NCBI GenBank assembly: GCA_023258975.1 | Contig: JAHFRD010000001.1 | Location: 345,471 to 409,470, forward strand | DNA: 64,000 nt | Source: Hydrogenophilales bacterium | GTDB taxonomy: Bacteria > Pseudomonadota > Gammaproteobacteria > Burkholderiales > Thiobacillaceae | Reading direction: 5' to 3' | Shown: positions 38,501 to 46,990 of the stretch, piece by piece | Position numbering within the stretch: the first letter of the stretch is position 1 | Layout of the letters: each line of letters opens with the position of its first letter | Position numbers and translations under genes: made by a program | The notes under the pieces: generated by a model | The model's input: the letters and a program-made list of their open reading frames with translations, nothing else | Database searches by the model: none | Told to the model about the DNA's origin: nothing

Positions 38501-38548
38501 TGGTGGGCAGTAGTGGTTTCGAACCACCGACCCCCGCCGTGTGAAGGC
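38501..38548 (-). other. attachment site: 3' part of tRNA-Val(CAC)
   Basis: Read on the minus strand, these 48 bases begin inside the anticodon stem: GCC-TTCACAC-GGC gives anticodon CAC (Val). They continue with a complete T-arm (GGTGG-TTCGAAA-CCACT), acceptor strand ACTGCCC and ACCA. The 5' half of a tRNA is missing; upstream sequence (CCTACTACA) does not pair. Temperate phages integrate in tRNA 3' ends and leave exactly such a fragment at one end. Orientation places the element and the intact tRNA to the right. Confidence 0.8.
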
Positions 38549-38616
38549 TGTAGTAGGCCGCATGAATGCAAGCGATACAGTTGTTTCTGACACAGACTCT
38601 GTCATTTCGGCTACGT

Positions 38617-39102
38617 CTACCAGCACTCCATTCTGAACTTCTCCCGCTCCGCCACGGCGCGGTTATGCCACCAGGGGTCGCCCTTGTTTGCGTGGGCGTC
38701 GGCCTCCATTCGCTGAACGTCTACTTCCTTCGTCCGGCACCTGGCCACCTTGGCGTTGTGTTCGGCGATGCGGGCCTGTTCCTCCTGGAAAGCCAGTGAC
38801 CGCTGTTGTTCGCGCTCGCTGTCCTGATCCTGCTGGATCTGTTTGGCGCGCTTCACGTCGCTTCGCTCCCGGTAGTGGGCGGCGCTGCGGTCATCGGCGG
38901 TCGGATCAGTGGCGTTGGTGTTGAGTCTGGCGGTGGGAGGAGGCGGCGGCGAGGGCTTCTTGAGGATGATCTTGACCTTGGCGCCGCCGCTGCATGGGGT
39001 GTCCTGATAGGAGGGCTTTCCATCCACATCGCAACGGTAGAGGTCGGCCAAGGCATGGGCTGAGAACAGGCAGAGGGTGGCGATCAGGGCTAGGGTTTTC
39101 AT
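38617..39102 (-). CDS. DUF4124 domain secreted protein
   Basis: The 161-residue protein starts MKTLALIATLCLFSAHALA, a signal peptide, followed by the DUF4124 motif DLYRCDVDGKPSYQDTPC. A Pro-rich linker and a charged helical tail with QQRSLAFQEEQARIAEHNAK follow. It ends FRMECW. DUF4124 proteins are periplasmic and of unknown role, common on proteobacterial chromosomes. Sitting between the attachment site and the tail genes, it is probably prophage cargo. Confidence 0.75.
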   Translation of the reverse strand: MKTLALIATLCLFSAHALADLYRCDVDGKPSYQDTPCSGGAKVKIILKKPSPPPPPTARLNTNATDPTADDRSAAHYRERSDVKRAKQIQQDQDSEREQQRSLAFQEEQARIAEHNAKVARCRTKEVDVQRMEADAHANKGDPWWHNRAVAEREKFRMECW

Positions 39103-39145
39103 GGATTTTCCTGGTAGTTGTCCCTGGATTCTGAGCCGTAGCCGC

Positions 39146-39367
39146 TCAGACCTCAATCTCCACCACATCCAGCGCCGGCGCTTGTCCCTCGATCATGCCG
39201 GAGCGAAAAAACACGTGCTGGCCGACGCTGGCGGTACCGCGCACGCGCTGCACGGCGCCGCCGGGAAGCTGGACGGTGGCGCCGCCGGTGTAGATTTCGA
39301 TGACGGTACCCACCAGCAGGGGCTGGGTGGGTAGGAGTTGCAGTAGTTCGGCGTAGACGTTAGGCAT
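39146..39367 (-). CDS. Small phage tail-tip module protein, 73 aa
   Basis: The protein MPNVYAELLQLLPTQPLLVG is a compact beta-rich domain (VIEIYTGGATVQLPGGAVQR, VRGTASVGQHVFFRSG). It is the last gene of the tail operon and overlaps the preceding 622-residue tail gene by 8 bases. The fold pattern suggests an OB- or SH3-like baseplate accessory; the family is not known to me. Confidence 0.65.
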   Translation of the reverse strand: MPNVYAELLQLLPTQPLLVGTVIEIYTGGATVQLPGGAVQRVRGTASVGQHVFFRSGMIEGQAPALDVVEIEV

Positions 39368-41228
39368 GGGTCTCGATCTCCAGGGTCTGGCGCAGACTCG
39401 GCTGGTTGGCCTGGATGCTGACGGCGCGCACCAGGCCGATGCGGGGGGTGGCGCCGTCGACGAAGCGGGCCAGGGTGCCGGGCAGGATGATGCCGGACTC
39501 GGGCAGCACGGGCAGGGAGAGGGATTGGCGCGCCTGGCGGCCGGTGTCGGCGAGGAGGGACAGGCCGCGCTGGCGGCCGGCGTCTGGGTGGGTGATGAGG
39601 TCGTCGGTGACCATCTGCGCCATGAGGGCTCCGGCGGTGCCGGTACGCCTGACGTGGGCGAGGATGCCGCCGGCCTGGCCGCTGACGTAGACCGCCTCAT
39701 AGGCGGGCTTGTCCGCCCACTCGATGCCTTCGCTGATGGCCACGGCGGCCGGGATTTCGATGCCGGGGGCTGTACTCACCCAGTCCCAGGGCGCCACCGG
39801 GTAGCGGTGCAGGATGTGCAGGGTTTGGGTGTGCGGGTCGGCCTGGATGTAGCCGCCGGCAGCCTGGGCGATGCGCTGCACGGCGGATAGGGGGCTGCCC
39901 TGGTGGGCCCAGAGCCCGGCCGGCAGCAGCCAGTCAGTGAGTTGCCAGTCGAGTGCCCAGCCGGTGGGCAGGCCGGGACGGGTGATGGCGTCGAGGGCGG
40001 CTTGCTGGGCAGTGATGGGGTTGGCGCTGGCCAGGCTCATGATCGGCGAATAGGGCGCGTCGAGCACGGCTGCGGGGCCGCGGCCACTGATCTTCACACG
40101 CGATTTTCCGAACTGGCGCGATCGGGTGACCCGTTCCGCGAGCAGGCGGAATACGGTGCCGTTGACGCGGGCCTCCAGTTCCACCGGCTGGCCGGCGCCG
40201 CCGGTGACTTCGTCGAGGGCATCGCCGGGTAGGTCTGCGGAAAATCCCCAGACCCAGGAGCTACTGTCGATGGAGAGGGAGAGGGACAGCGCCGGCAGCG
40301 CCAGGTTGTCCGAAACGCGGTGCAGGGTGACGGTGTTGAGCACGATGTAGGCTCTCCGGATGGGGATGATGCGGGGGGCGTGCAGACGTGTGCACGCGAG
40401 GGCCAGGTTCAGGCGGTCGGCCTGGAGATCGTCGGCCAGGTCCAGTACGACGGCCAAGCCGGACGGCGGGGTGTAGCAGCGCCAGGGTTCCGGCGGCGGG
40501 ATGACGGGCGGCACCCAGGGGCCACCCCAACCGTAGACCGCAGCGCCGATCTGCCAGGGGGCGGCGCGGTCGTGCCAGGTGCGGCGGGCGACCTGGTGGC
40601 GGGCGGGGTAGGCGCGGCCGGTGGCGCGGGCCTCTGCCCAGACGCTGGCCAGGATCGGCCTGGGTAGTGGCAGGAGTTGCACCCAGGCGACGCCGCGGCC
40701 GGCATCATCGGCATGGGCGGCGATCAGCCAAGTGGCGTGGCCACTCGGGCGCTGGCGCCGGTCCAGCTCGGCGAAGTCCGCGCGTACCCGGGCGGCGATG
40801 TCCTGGGCTGATTCCCACGGAGTGACCTGCACCGGCCGCAGGGCGCGGTCCAGGTCGGCATGGGTGGCGGCGATGGCGGTGGGGCGTGGGGTGGCCGATC
40901 CCCAGGGGATGGCGTCCTGGATGCGGGTGCGCAGGCTGTCCGCATGGGGTGCCTGGGCGGTGACGGGGTCTGGGCCCGCCTGCTGCCAGGGGTCGCCATG
41001 CAGGATGCCGACGCCGCGCCAGACGGCGTGGTCGTAGGTGGCGGAGATGGCCGTTCCCAGCAGCGCCAAGTCGCTATCCAGGGTGACCCGGGTGGCGGTG
41101 AGCAGGTGGATTTCCGCCGTGAGCGACGGCAAAGAGGGCTGGCAGGGGTCGCCGCCACGGAAGGCGAGGTCCGCCCGGCCGGGGGTGGCGGAGAGAGGGA
41201 CGCAGAAGCGCAGGGCGACCAAGGCCAT
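39360..41228 (-). CDS. Phage tail tip/hub-like protein, 622 aa
   Basis: The N-terminal third is rich in Ala, Trp and Pro; the C-terminal half resembles tail hub proteins: VELEARVNGTVFRLLAERVT, IAQAAGGYIQADPHTQTLHI, RYPVAPWDW and YEAVYVSGQAGGILAHVRRT. This type of gene follows the tape measure in lambda-like tails and probably builds the distal tip. Assignment rests on position and pattern. Confidence 0.6.
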   Translation of the reverse strand: MALVALRFCVPLSATPGRADLAFRGGDPCQPSLPSLTAEIHLLTATRVTLDSDLALLGTAISATYDHAVWRGVGILHGDPWQQAGPDPVTAQAPHADSLRTRIQDAIPWGSATPRPTAIAATHADLDRALRPVQVTPWESAQDIAARVRADFAELDRRQRPSGHATWLIAAHADDAGRGVAWVQLLPLPRPILASVWAEARATGRAYPARHQVARRTWHDRAAPWQIGAAVYGWGGPWVPPVIPPPEPWRCYTPPSGLAVVLDLADDLQADRLNLALACTRLHAPRIIPIRRAYIVLNTVTLHRVSDNLALPALSLSLSIDSSSWVWGFSADLPGDALDEVTGGAGQPVELEARVNGTVFRLLAERVTRSRQFGKSRVKISGRGPAAVLDAPYSPIMSLASANPITAQQAALDAITRPGLPTGWALDWQLTDWLLPAGLWAHQGSPLSAVQRIAQAAGGYIQADPHTQTLHILHRYPVAPWDWVSTAPGIEIPAAVAISEGIEWADKPAYEAVYVSGQAGGILAHVRRTGTAGALMAQMVTDDLITHPDAGRQRGLSLLADTGRQARQSLSLPVLPESGIILPGTLARFVDGATPRIGLVRAVSIQANQPSLRQTLEIETHA

Positions 41229-41237
41229 GCGCGTGCC

Positions 41238-41633
41238 CTACTCTCTCAGGATGGCGGCAGTGATGGCGATCAGGCCACCGGCGAACACCGTGAGGGAGTT
41301 GATCTCGATGTCGGCGCCGCTGCCACTGAGGCCGACACCGAGGTCGGCGATGACGATGCCGTCCCGGCTGACGATGCGCGCCCAGGCGATGTCGCCGCTG
41401 GCTAGGACGTTGCCCCAGTCGCCCACCGTGAGCGTCAGTGCCCCATCCGCCACGCTGCCGCAGGGATTGGGAAGGTCGATGCGCACCAGGATGCTGCCGG
41501 CGTAGGTCGCGCCCGTGGCGGGCCGGGCGCCCGACAGCAGCAGGATGGCGGCGGTTCCGCTGCCGGCGTCGATCAGATCGCGCAGGCCGGCGAGCCGGGC
41601 GTTCATGGCGACGGTGGTGAGGGAGATGGTCAT
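41238..41633 (-). CDS. Phage tail-associated protein, 131 aa
   Basis: The product MTISLTTVAMNARLAGLRDL then continues with a beta-rich region (ATYAGSILVRIDLPNPCGS, ALTLTVGDWGNVLASGDIAW) and a C-terminal hydrophobic strand. Its ATG overlaps the upstream stop as ATGA. An internal Met (MNARLAG) is an alternative start. Likely structural; family unrecognised. Confidence 0.6.
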   Translation of the reverse strand: MTISLTTVAMNARLAGLRDLIDAGSGTAAILLLSGARPATGATYAGSILVRIDLPNPCGSVADGALTLTVGDWGNVLASGDIAWARIVSRDGIVIADLGVGLSGSGADIEINSLTVFAGGLIAITAAILRE

Positions 41634-41926
41634 GGCATGGCGACGGGGATCACGACATCCGCCACAGTGGCGTTGTATTGGGCGAGGTGGTCGTGCGCGA
41701 TGACAAGATATTTGCGGTTGGCGATCCAGTCGAAGCCATATTGTCCGGCGGCATCCGACCATGCTTCCCGCACCAGTCGCCCTGTGCGCCAGTCGAACAG
41801 TCGCACCTTGCGGGCGGCTGCTGTGCCCGCCACCGTGACGCTTCCGCGCAGACGGAAGTTGCCGCCGTCAAAAATATCGGCTCGCCGCAGGGGCGCCGAC
41901 ACGTGCCGGACTGACGTGTGGCTCAT
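41630..41926 (-). CDS. Phage protein with transthyretin-like beta fold, 98 aa
   Basis: MSHTSVRHVSAPLRRADIF leads into GSVTVAGTAAARKVRLFDWR and REAWSDAAGQYGFDWIA, the strand pattern of carboxypeptidase-regulatory or transthyretin-like domains, which often decorate phage tails. It lies 3 bases after the 363-residue tail gene. Confidence 0.6.
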   Translation of the reverse strand: MSHTSVRHVSAPLRRADIFDGGNFRLRGSVTVAGTAAARKVRLFDWRTGRLVREAWSDAAGQYGFDWIANRKYLVIAHDHLAQYNATVADVVIPVAMP

Positions 41927-41929
41927 GGC

Positions 41930-43021
41930 TTACGCCCAGGGGCCGGTGATGTCGAGCAGGCACTGGGCGGCGTTATTGGAGTAAGCAATGTTCAGCGCAA
42001 GCAGTGACTTACCCTGATGTTGCGCCACGGTCAGATTCCCCAGCGGTACGTTGTGCAGCGGCTGATATAGCCCCGGCAGATGGCCGCGCACCCCGTTTTC
42101 CACGACCAGGATCGGGTGATGCAGCAGCAGCGCGTTGTCGGGCGGGTTGGGGTAGACCATGCCATCCACTCCTATCGCACTCGCCTGGACGCCGTGCCCG
42201 CGCCGAGCTAAGGCTACCGGGCCGCCGGTCTGGGTATGGCTGCGCGCCAGAGATGCGCCGGTGGCATTTCCGTTGATTAGGGCGAAACCGTTATCAGCAC
42301 CGGGAAAGTTCATCCCAGATACGACATCCCCAATCAGCACGCAGTGATACGTATCGCCCGCCTTGTAGCTGATCAGGTCGCCAAAACAGCAGGTACCGTA
42401 ATGGCCGTATGAGGAATGCCACATCGGCATGAAGTAGAAAAACCGGTCACTCGCGATCAGCGCCCAGGGCCGCGTGGCTGTGCTGGCGGCGTTGGACTTT
42501 TTGGCGTAGACCGTGCTGCCCCAGCCGGTGGCTGTGTTGATGTCGGTCATGTCTTCGCGGCCCACCCAGGTGGCGTATTGCGCCAGCGTGTCATCGACGC
42601 GCAGGAACAGCCGGGTTGCATCCACAGCCAGGCTACGGTAGGCGGCCAGGTTGGTGCCGGTGAACGGTTTTTCCCAGCCGGCTGGGGCGATCTTGCTGGT
42701 GATCGTGCCGGTTGCCGCCCCGTCGGCGATGCCGGTCGCGTCAAACTTGAACGTGTTGGTGTCCGCCCAGGTGATGCGTTTCTCTCCGTTGAGTCCGGCC
42801 GGTGTGGCGCCGGCGATCAACACGATGCGATCCAGCGCGTAGCCATGCCCGGCCGCTACGGTGGCGGTGGCCACGTTGGCGGTCACGCTCAGGCTGGTGA
42901 TGGATTTGAGGTTGAAGCCGTCGATCAGGCAGGCATCGAGCAGGCCGATCAGGCTGCCGACCTGGCCGGTCAGTTGCGGCGCACCGATCTGGGTGCTGTC
43001 GAAGTATTTGATGGTGGTCAT
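41930..43021 (-). CDS. Phage tail protein, 363 aa
   Basis: MTTIKYFDSTQIGAPQLTGQ opens a beta-rich protein with GQVGSLIGLLDACLIDGFN, a repeated VTANVATATVAAGHGY segment and a C-terminal LAVDATRLFLRVDDTLAQYA to YHCVLIGDVVSG region. It overlaps the 1189-residue gene by ATGA. It may form part of the tail tip or a receptor-binding structure; not proven. Confidence 0.6.
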   Translation of the reverse strand: MTTIKYFDSTQIGAPQLTGQVGSLIGLLDACLIDGFNLKSITSLSVTANVATATVAAGHGYALDRIVLIAGATPAGLNGEKRITWADTNTFKFDATGIADGAATGTITSKIAPAGWEKPFTGTNLAAYRSLAVDATRLFLRVDDTLAQYATWVGREDMTDINTATGWGSTVYAKKSNAASTATRPWALIASDRFFYFMPMWHSSYGHYGTCCFGDLISYKAGDTYHCVLIGDVVSGMNFPGADNGFALINGNATGASLARSHTQTGGPVALARRGHGVQASAIGVDGMVYPNPPDNALLLHHPILVVENGVRGHLPGLYQPLHNVPLGNLTVAQHQGKSLLALNIAYSNNAAQCLLDITGPWA

Positions 43022-46000
43022 GTGTTGGTGTCTCCACGGATTTGCAAGGTGAATGCGTCGGATTGCGCGGTCGCCGGCCCCTGCTGGATGGTGCGGGCGA
43101 TCCACACGGGGAAGTTGGCGGCGACGGTGTTGAAGCGGAGCACGTTGCCGGCGCTCCAGCCGCCGCCCCAGCCCAGGGCGGCCAAGTGGAAATAGGGCAC
43201 GCCGGTGGAGGGATTGATCGGCGCCAGGTCGGTCGCGGTGTTGCCGGTAGCGATCTGGCCGACGGACTCGCCGATCACGTTGAACGCCGTGGTGCCGGTG
43301 AACACCAGCTCCCAGCGCTCCTGGATGGTGCCGCGATTGGTCACCACGATGGGGTACTGCACGTCGTTGTAGCTGGACTGCGCCGCGCTGCCGCTCACCG
43401 CATCCGCCCAGGTATTGGCCCAGGATTGCTGATCGAACAGGCTTGTGTAGCGGGCGAACATGTCGCCGACGATCAGGGCGCTGGCGACCTTGCTGCCCAG
43501 CGGGAAATCATGGGTCAGCGGGCGGGTCAGGGTGATCTGGCCATTGATCTGGGCGTCCGAGATCAGGCCCATGTCCTCGATGCTGTGCTCGATGGCCAGG
43601 GGCTGCGCCAACCCGGCCACGCTGCCCCAGGTGAGGATGCCGGTGTCCAGGTTGATGCTGTAGCGGCTGGCGTCCACCACCACGCCGGCGGCATCGAGCA
43701 CGCGCACCCGGGCGATGCGGGTGCGGCCCAGGTCCACCGTCTGGCTGGTGCTGTAGGTGCCGCTGACCGTGGCGGGGTGATACACCACCGCGACGCGGCC
43801 CGCAGCGAAGATCGGCACGCGGCCGTCGCTGGGCAGGCGCACCGGGTTGAGTCCCAGGAGGGTGGCATCCAGGGGGATGTAGGCGTAGGCCACGGCAGCA
43901 TAGCGCAGGGTCTCGCCGAGCACATGGGCGGGCCGGAAAATCTGCCCGTTATTGACCGCCGCCGCACTGTACCAGGGCTGCGACTCATTCCCGGCGGCCG
44001 CCACCCAGCGGCCGAACAGCACCTTGCAGACACCGGTCTGGTAGTCGATGTATCCAGCCACATCGGTGCCCGTGATCAGGCCATCGGTCGTCGCCGTCAC
44101 GGTGACCGTGCCGCCGCCGCTGGCGCGGGCGAACTGCAGCACCAGAGAGCCGGGGCGCAGGGGGGCGGCCGCGCTGCGGAAGGTCACCGCGTCCACCGGG
44201 TGGCCCTGGATGGCGGTCAACAGGGCCGCGACAGCCGCGCTGTTGGCCTGGCCGCCGATGGCCGCGCCGGTCACGTCTGCGATGCCGGTCTGGTAATCCA
44301 GTGTGCCGCATTCGGTGCCGGATCCGGTGAGCGGGTTGATGTCCAGATAGAGCTTTCCGCTGCGGTCCAGCAGGGTCTTGCCGGCGAAACTCACCCGCAC
44401 CGAGCCGGGCACGATCTCTTCGGCATAGCCGGGCGTCAGGTCGATCAAGGGAGTCCAGGTGACGGCGTGTTCCGGCAGCGTGGCCGGGGTGCCGCCCTCG
44501 GCATAGGATACCGTCAGGTTGGCGCCGGTCCATGTTCCTGCTGCGGTTCCAGCTTGCGTATTGATCAATGTATAGCGGAAGTCGGAGACACAGTCGGACT
44601 GGCCCGTGTAGTTCATCCGGTTCCAGCAGGTCAGGCCCGAGGCCTCGCGATTAAACCGCTTTTCCACCACCGGCACGCCGCCATAGCTATCCGGGATGGA
44701 CACCTCACCGGTGACGTAGTTGACGGCGCCCACCACCGCGGATCCCGACAGCATGCCGCCGGTGCCGTTGTCGCGCAGGTTGATCGTCTTGTTGAAGGTT
44801 TGCGTGCTGCCGTCCTGATAGAGCTTGTCCGCCGCCACCGGCACGCTGATGACCAGGGTCTTGGGCCGCACCGTGGTGCCGACCGTGAAGGTCAGCGCGC
44901 CGCCGCCCTGGGTGGGCGCCACCGAGGGGCTGATCTGGCGCGTGCTGCTGCTGGCGGTGAGGGTCAGCGTCGCGGCCGTGGCCGGCAGGGTATTGGGGAC
45001 GAAATGCAGGGTGCGGTCGGCATAGTTCACCGTGCCACTGGCGGCACCGGCCAGATTGCCGTTGCCGTCGTCCGTGGCCGTCTGGCCGCTACCCCAGGCG
45101 ATGGTCACCGTGCCCGGCACCAGGGCATCGGTGATGGGCAGGGTGATGTCCTGGTACGCCTGCAGCGTACCGCCGCTGCGGTCGATCTCCAGCACCGGTA
45201 CCGCGTAGGTGGCCAGCACGGCGCTGCCCACGTCGGGCAGGGCGCCCAGCGTCACCACCAGCGAGCCGGACGTGAAATTGACCACCCCGGAGCCGTAGGC
45301 CACATCCTCTCCGCGCAGCGCCCCGCTGCCGTCGTCGCGGATGCTGTACCAACGGCCCTGGGCCATGTAGCTGACCACCAGGCTGGCCGGCGCCGGGATC
45401 GGGTCGAGCAGGGCCACGATGGTGCCGCTGCGCGATTCCGGCGTCACCGCCCAGGAGGCCGTCTGGGTATTGCGGGTGGGGGCGGCCGCCGGGCGGAAGG
45501 TGGCGCTGCGGGGGGATGGGATGGTGGGGCCGCCGGCGGCGAGGCTGACGATGCCGTTGGCGTAGTCCACCAGGCCGATCTGGGCGGTTCCGCTCATCAG
45601 CACGCCGCCCTTGTCGGTGAGGCTGTAGCCGGTGGCGGTGATGGTGAGGGTGCCGGGCAGGATCGCCTGGCCGAAGCACCAGGCGTGAGACGGGTCGAAA
45701 GTGGTGGTGCTGGTGACGCTCACAGTGCCGGCGCCGGCCGCGACCAGCAGGGTGGAATCGCCGTTGGGCCGGGCGTCGACGATGGGAATCTCGGTCTGGG
45801 CGCTGGGTACCAGGGACGAATAGATCGAGTCGGCGCGTACCGTCAGGTCGCCGGTGGCGGCGGCGGTCGCCAGGGGGCGGATGCCGTAATACTGGGCAGC
45901 GTCGGCCACCACGGTGGTGTACACCTTGCTGGCGATGGTCTGAGCGGTATCGTCCTGGCAATGCGGCTGGCCGCCGGCCAGGTCGAACCGGAGCGGATCG

Positions 46001-46587
46001 GAAATGGTCAGGGTTACCACGTTGCGGGTGAAGGTCTGGGGGCACCCGGACGCATCGAACTGCAGGGCCTGGGCGGATACGGCGGTGATGCGCACGAACT
46101 GGCTCTGCTCGGTGGGCAGGGCGGGGTTCTTGACCAGGCACAGGGTGGCGCCGATGGCCGGCAAGGCACGGTCGGTGCGCATCAGCAGCAGCAGCGCTTT
46201 TTGCCCGGTGATGTGCTGGTCGTAGAGGTATCCCTGGAACTTCGGGCCGCGCGCCAGGTAGCTCTCCAGGCGGTCCACTGCGGCGGCGCGCTGATCGGTC
46301 CAACTGCCCGTGGTGAACAGGGTGGTGGAGACGCGCGGATCGTCCGGCGCATCGGCCAGGATCAGGTGGGCGCCGAAATAGCTCGCCGTGTCGTCGGTCT
46401 GCGCCGCCGCGAACACCTTGCGCAGGCTGACCCGGCCATAGGTGCGGTCGAGTTCGGAGATGTCCGGGAAGATGTTGTTGGAGACACCGTCCAGAATCAC
46501 GTTGCCGGTGACGCTGCCGCCGGCATCGGCGGTGTCGGCCATGCGCTGGCTGGCCAGGAGTTTGATGTCGCCGTCGTTGATGGGCAT
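43018..46587 (-). CDS. Large phage tail structural protein, 1189 aa
   Basis: The protein starts MPINDGDIKLLASQRMADTA and has NIFPDISELDRTYGRVSLRK near the N-terminus, a start I associate with large tail proteins of lambda-like prophages. The remainder is a chain of beta domains with many Asp, Thr and Gly residues and repeated phrases such as VNYADRTLHF, VNYVTGEVSI and IDYQTGVCKV. It is probably the central tip or fibre-bearing protein. No enzymatic motif seen. Confidence 0.7.
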   Translation of the reverse strand: MPINDGDIKLLASQRMADTADAGGSVTGNVILDGVSNNIFPDISELDRTYGRVSLRKVFAAAQTDDTASYFGAHLILADAPDDPRVSTTLFTTGSWTDQRAAAVDRLESYLARGPKFQGYLYDQHITGQKALLLLMRTDRALPAIGATLCLVKNPALPTEQSQFVRITAVSAQALQFDASGCPQTFTRNVVTLTISDPLRFDLAGGQPHCQDDTAQTIASKVYTTVVADAAQYYGIRPLATAAATGDLTVRADSIYSSLVPSAQTEIPIVDARPNGDSTLLVAAGAGTVSVTSTTTFDPSHAWCFGQAILPGTLTITATGYSLTDKGGVLMSGTAQIGLVDYANGIVSLAAGGPTIPSPRSATFRPAAAPTRNTQTASWAVTPESRSGTIVALLDPIPAPASLVVSYMAQGRWYSIRDDGSGALRGEDVAYGSGVVNFTSGSLVVTLGALPDVGSAVLATYAVPVLEIDRSGGTLQAYQDITLPITDALVPGTVTIAWGSGQTATDDGNGNLAGAASGTVNYADRTLHFVPNTLPATAATLTLTASSSTRQISPSVAPTQGGGALTFTVGTTVRPKTLVISVPVAADKLYQDGSTQTFNKTINLRDNGTGGMLSGSAVVGAVNYVTGEVSIPDSYGGVPVVEKRFNREASGLTCWNRMNYTGQSDCVSDFRYTLINTQAGTAAGTWTGANLTVSYAEGGTPATLPEHAVTWTPLIDLTPGYAEEIVPGSVRVSFAGKTLLDRSGKLYLDINPLTGSGTECGTLDYQTGIADVTGAAIGGQANSAAVAALLTAIQGHPVDAVTFRSAAAPLRPGSLVLQFARASGGGTVTVTATTDGLITGTDVAGYIDYQTGVCKVLFGRWVAAAGNESQPWYSAAAVNNGQIFRPAHVLGETLRYAAVAYAYIPLDATLLGLNPVRLPSDGRVPIFAAGRVAVVYHPATVSGTYSTSQTVDLGRTRIARVRVLDAAGVVVDASRYSINLDTGILTWGSVAGLAQPLAIEHSIEDMGLISDAQINGQITLTRPLTHDFPLGSKVASALIVGDMFARYTSLFDQQSWANTWADAVSGSAAQSSYNDVQYPIVVTNRGTIQERWELVFTGTTAFNVIGESVGQIATGNTATDLAPINPSTGVPYFHLAALGWGGGWSAGNVLRFNTVAANFPVWIARTIQQGPATAQSDAFTLQIRGDTNT

Positions 46588-46588
46588 G

Positions 46589-46990
46589 TCAGATTTCCAT
46601 GAATTTCAGGGTGGTCGTGCAGACGTCCGCAGGGGTCGCGGGGGCCACGTAGGCTACCGGCGTCACGGTCAAGGCCGGCGCGTCCTGGTGGCGCCAGACC
46701 ACGGTGTGGACGCTGGCGTCGGCCAGGGTGAGGGTGAGTTGCTTGCCAGGGGTATTGGCCCAGGCGCGCAGGATCACCGCGTCGGCCCGGGTGATCCAGG
46801 CTGCCTCATTGGCCAGGGTGATGGGGCGGCCGGCCTGGCGGGCACCGACATCCACCACCAGCGCGCCGGTGAGGCTGTATTCCACCGCCTGGGTGACCGC
46901 CAGCCAGGCGTATTCGTCGGTCCATTCCAGGTCACCCGGCAGGTGCAGGGTGGTGGTGCCGTCACTGAGGGTGAGGGTGGGCGTGGTCAT
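46589..46990 (-). CDS. Phage tail protein, 133 aa
   Basis: MTTPTLTLSDGTTTLHLPGD then VEYSLTGALVVDVGARQAGR, ITLANEAAWITRAD, and a C-terminal TTLKFMEI form a small beta protein. The position right after the tape measure and the ATGA overlap match the distal tail protein slot (analogous to lambda gpM/L position). Function by position. Confidence 0.65.
   Translation of the reverse strand: MTTPTLTLSDGTTTLHLPGDLEWTDEYAWLAVTQAVEYSLTGALVVDVGARQAGRPITLANEAAWITRADAVILRAWANTPGKQLTLTLADASVHTVVWRHQDAPALTVTPVAYVAPATPADVCTTTLKFMEI

Larger units (their letters stand above)
36858..38513 (+). pseudogene. hsdM: Type I restriction-modification methyltransferase HsdM, 3' end replaced
   Basis: From ATG 36858 (GGGAG before it) the protein matches HsdM: N-terminal [23 protein letters not shown] motif [16 protein letters not shown] and catalytic [11 protein letters not shown]. 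It is normal up to [15 protein letters not shown], after which the sequence ([14 protein letters not shown]...) bears no resemblance to the usual helical C-terminus and reads on to 38513. No hsdS or hsdR follows. N6-adenine methylation would need those partners, so this looks like a severed RM locus. A GRAI tandem repeat lies at 37138-37185. Confidence 0.8.

Noticed and set aside
38501..38576. Complete tRNA gene on the minus strand
   Set aside because: The D-arm and 5' acceptor strand are missing; pairing stops inside the anticodon stem.
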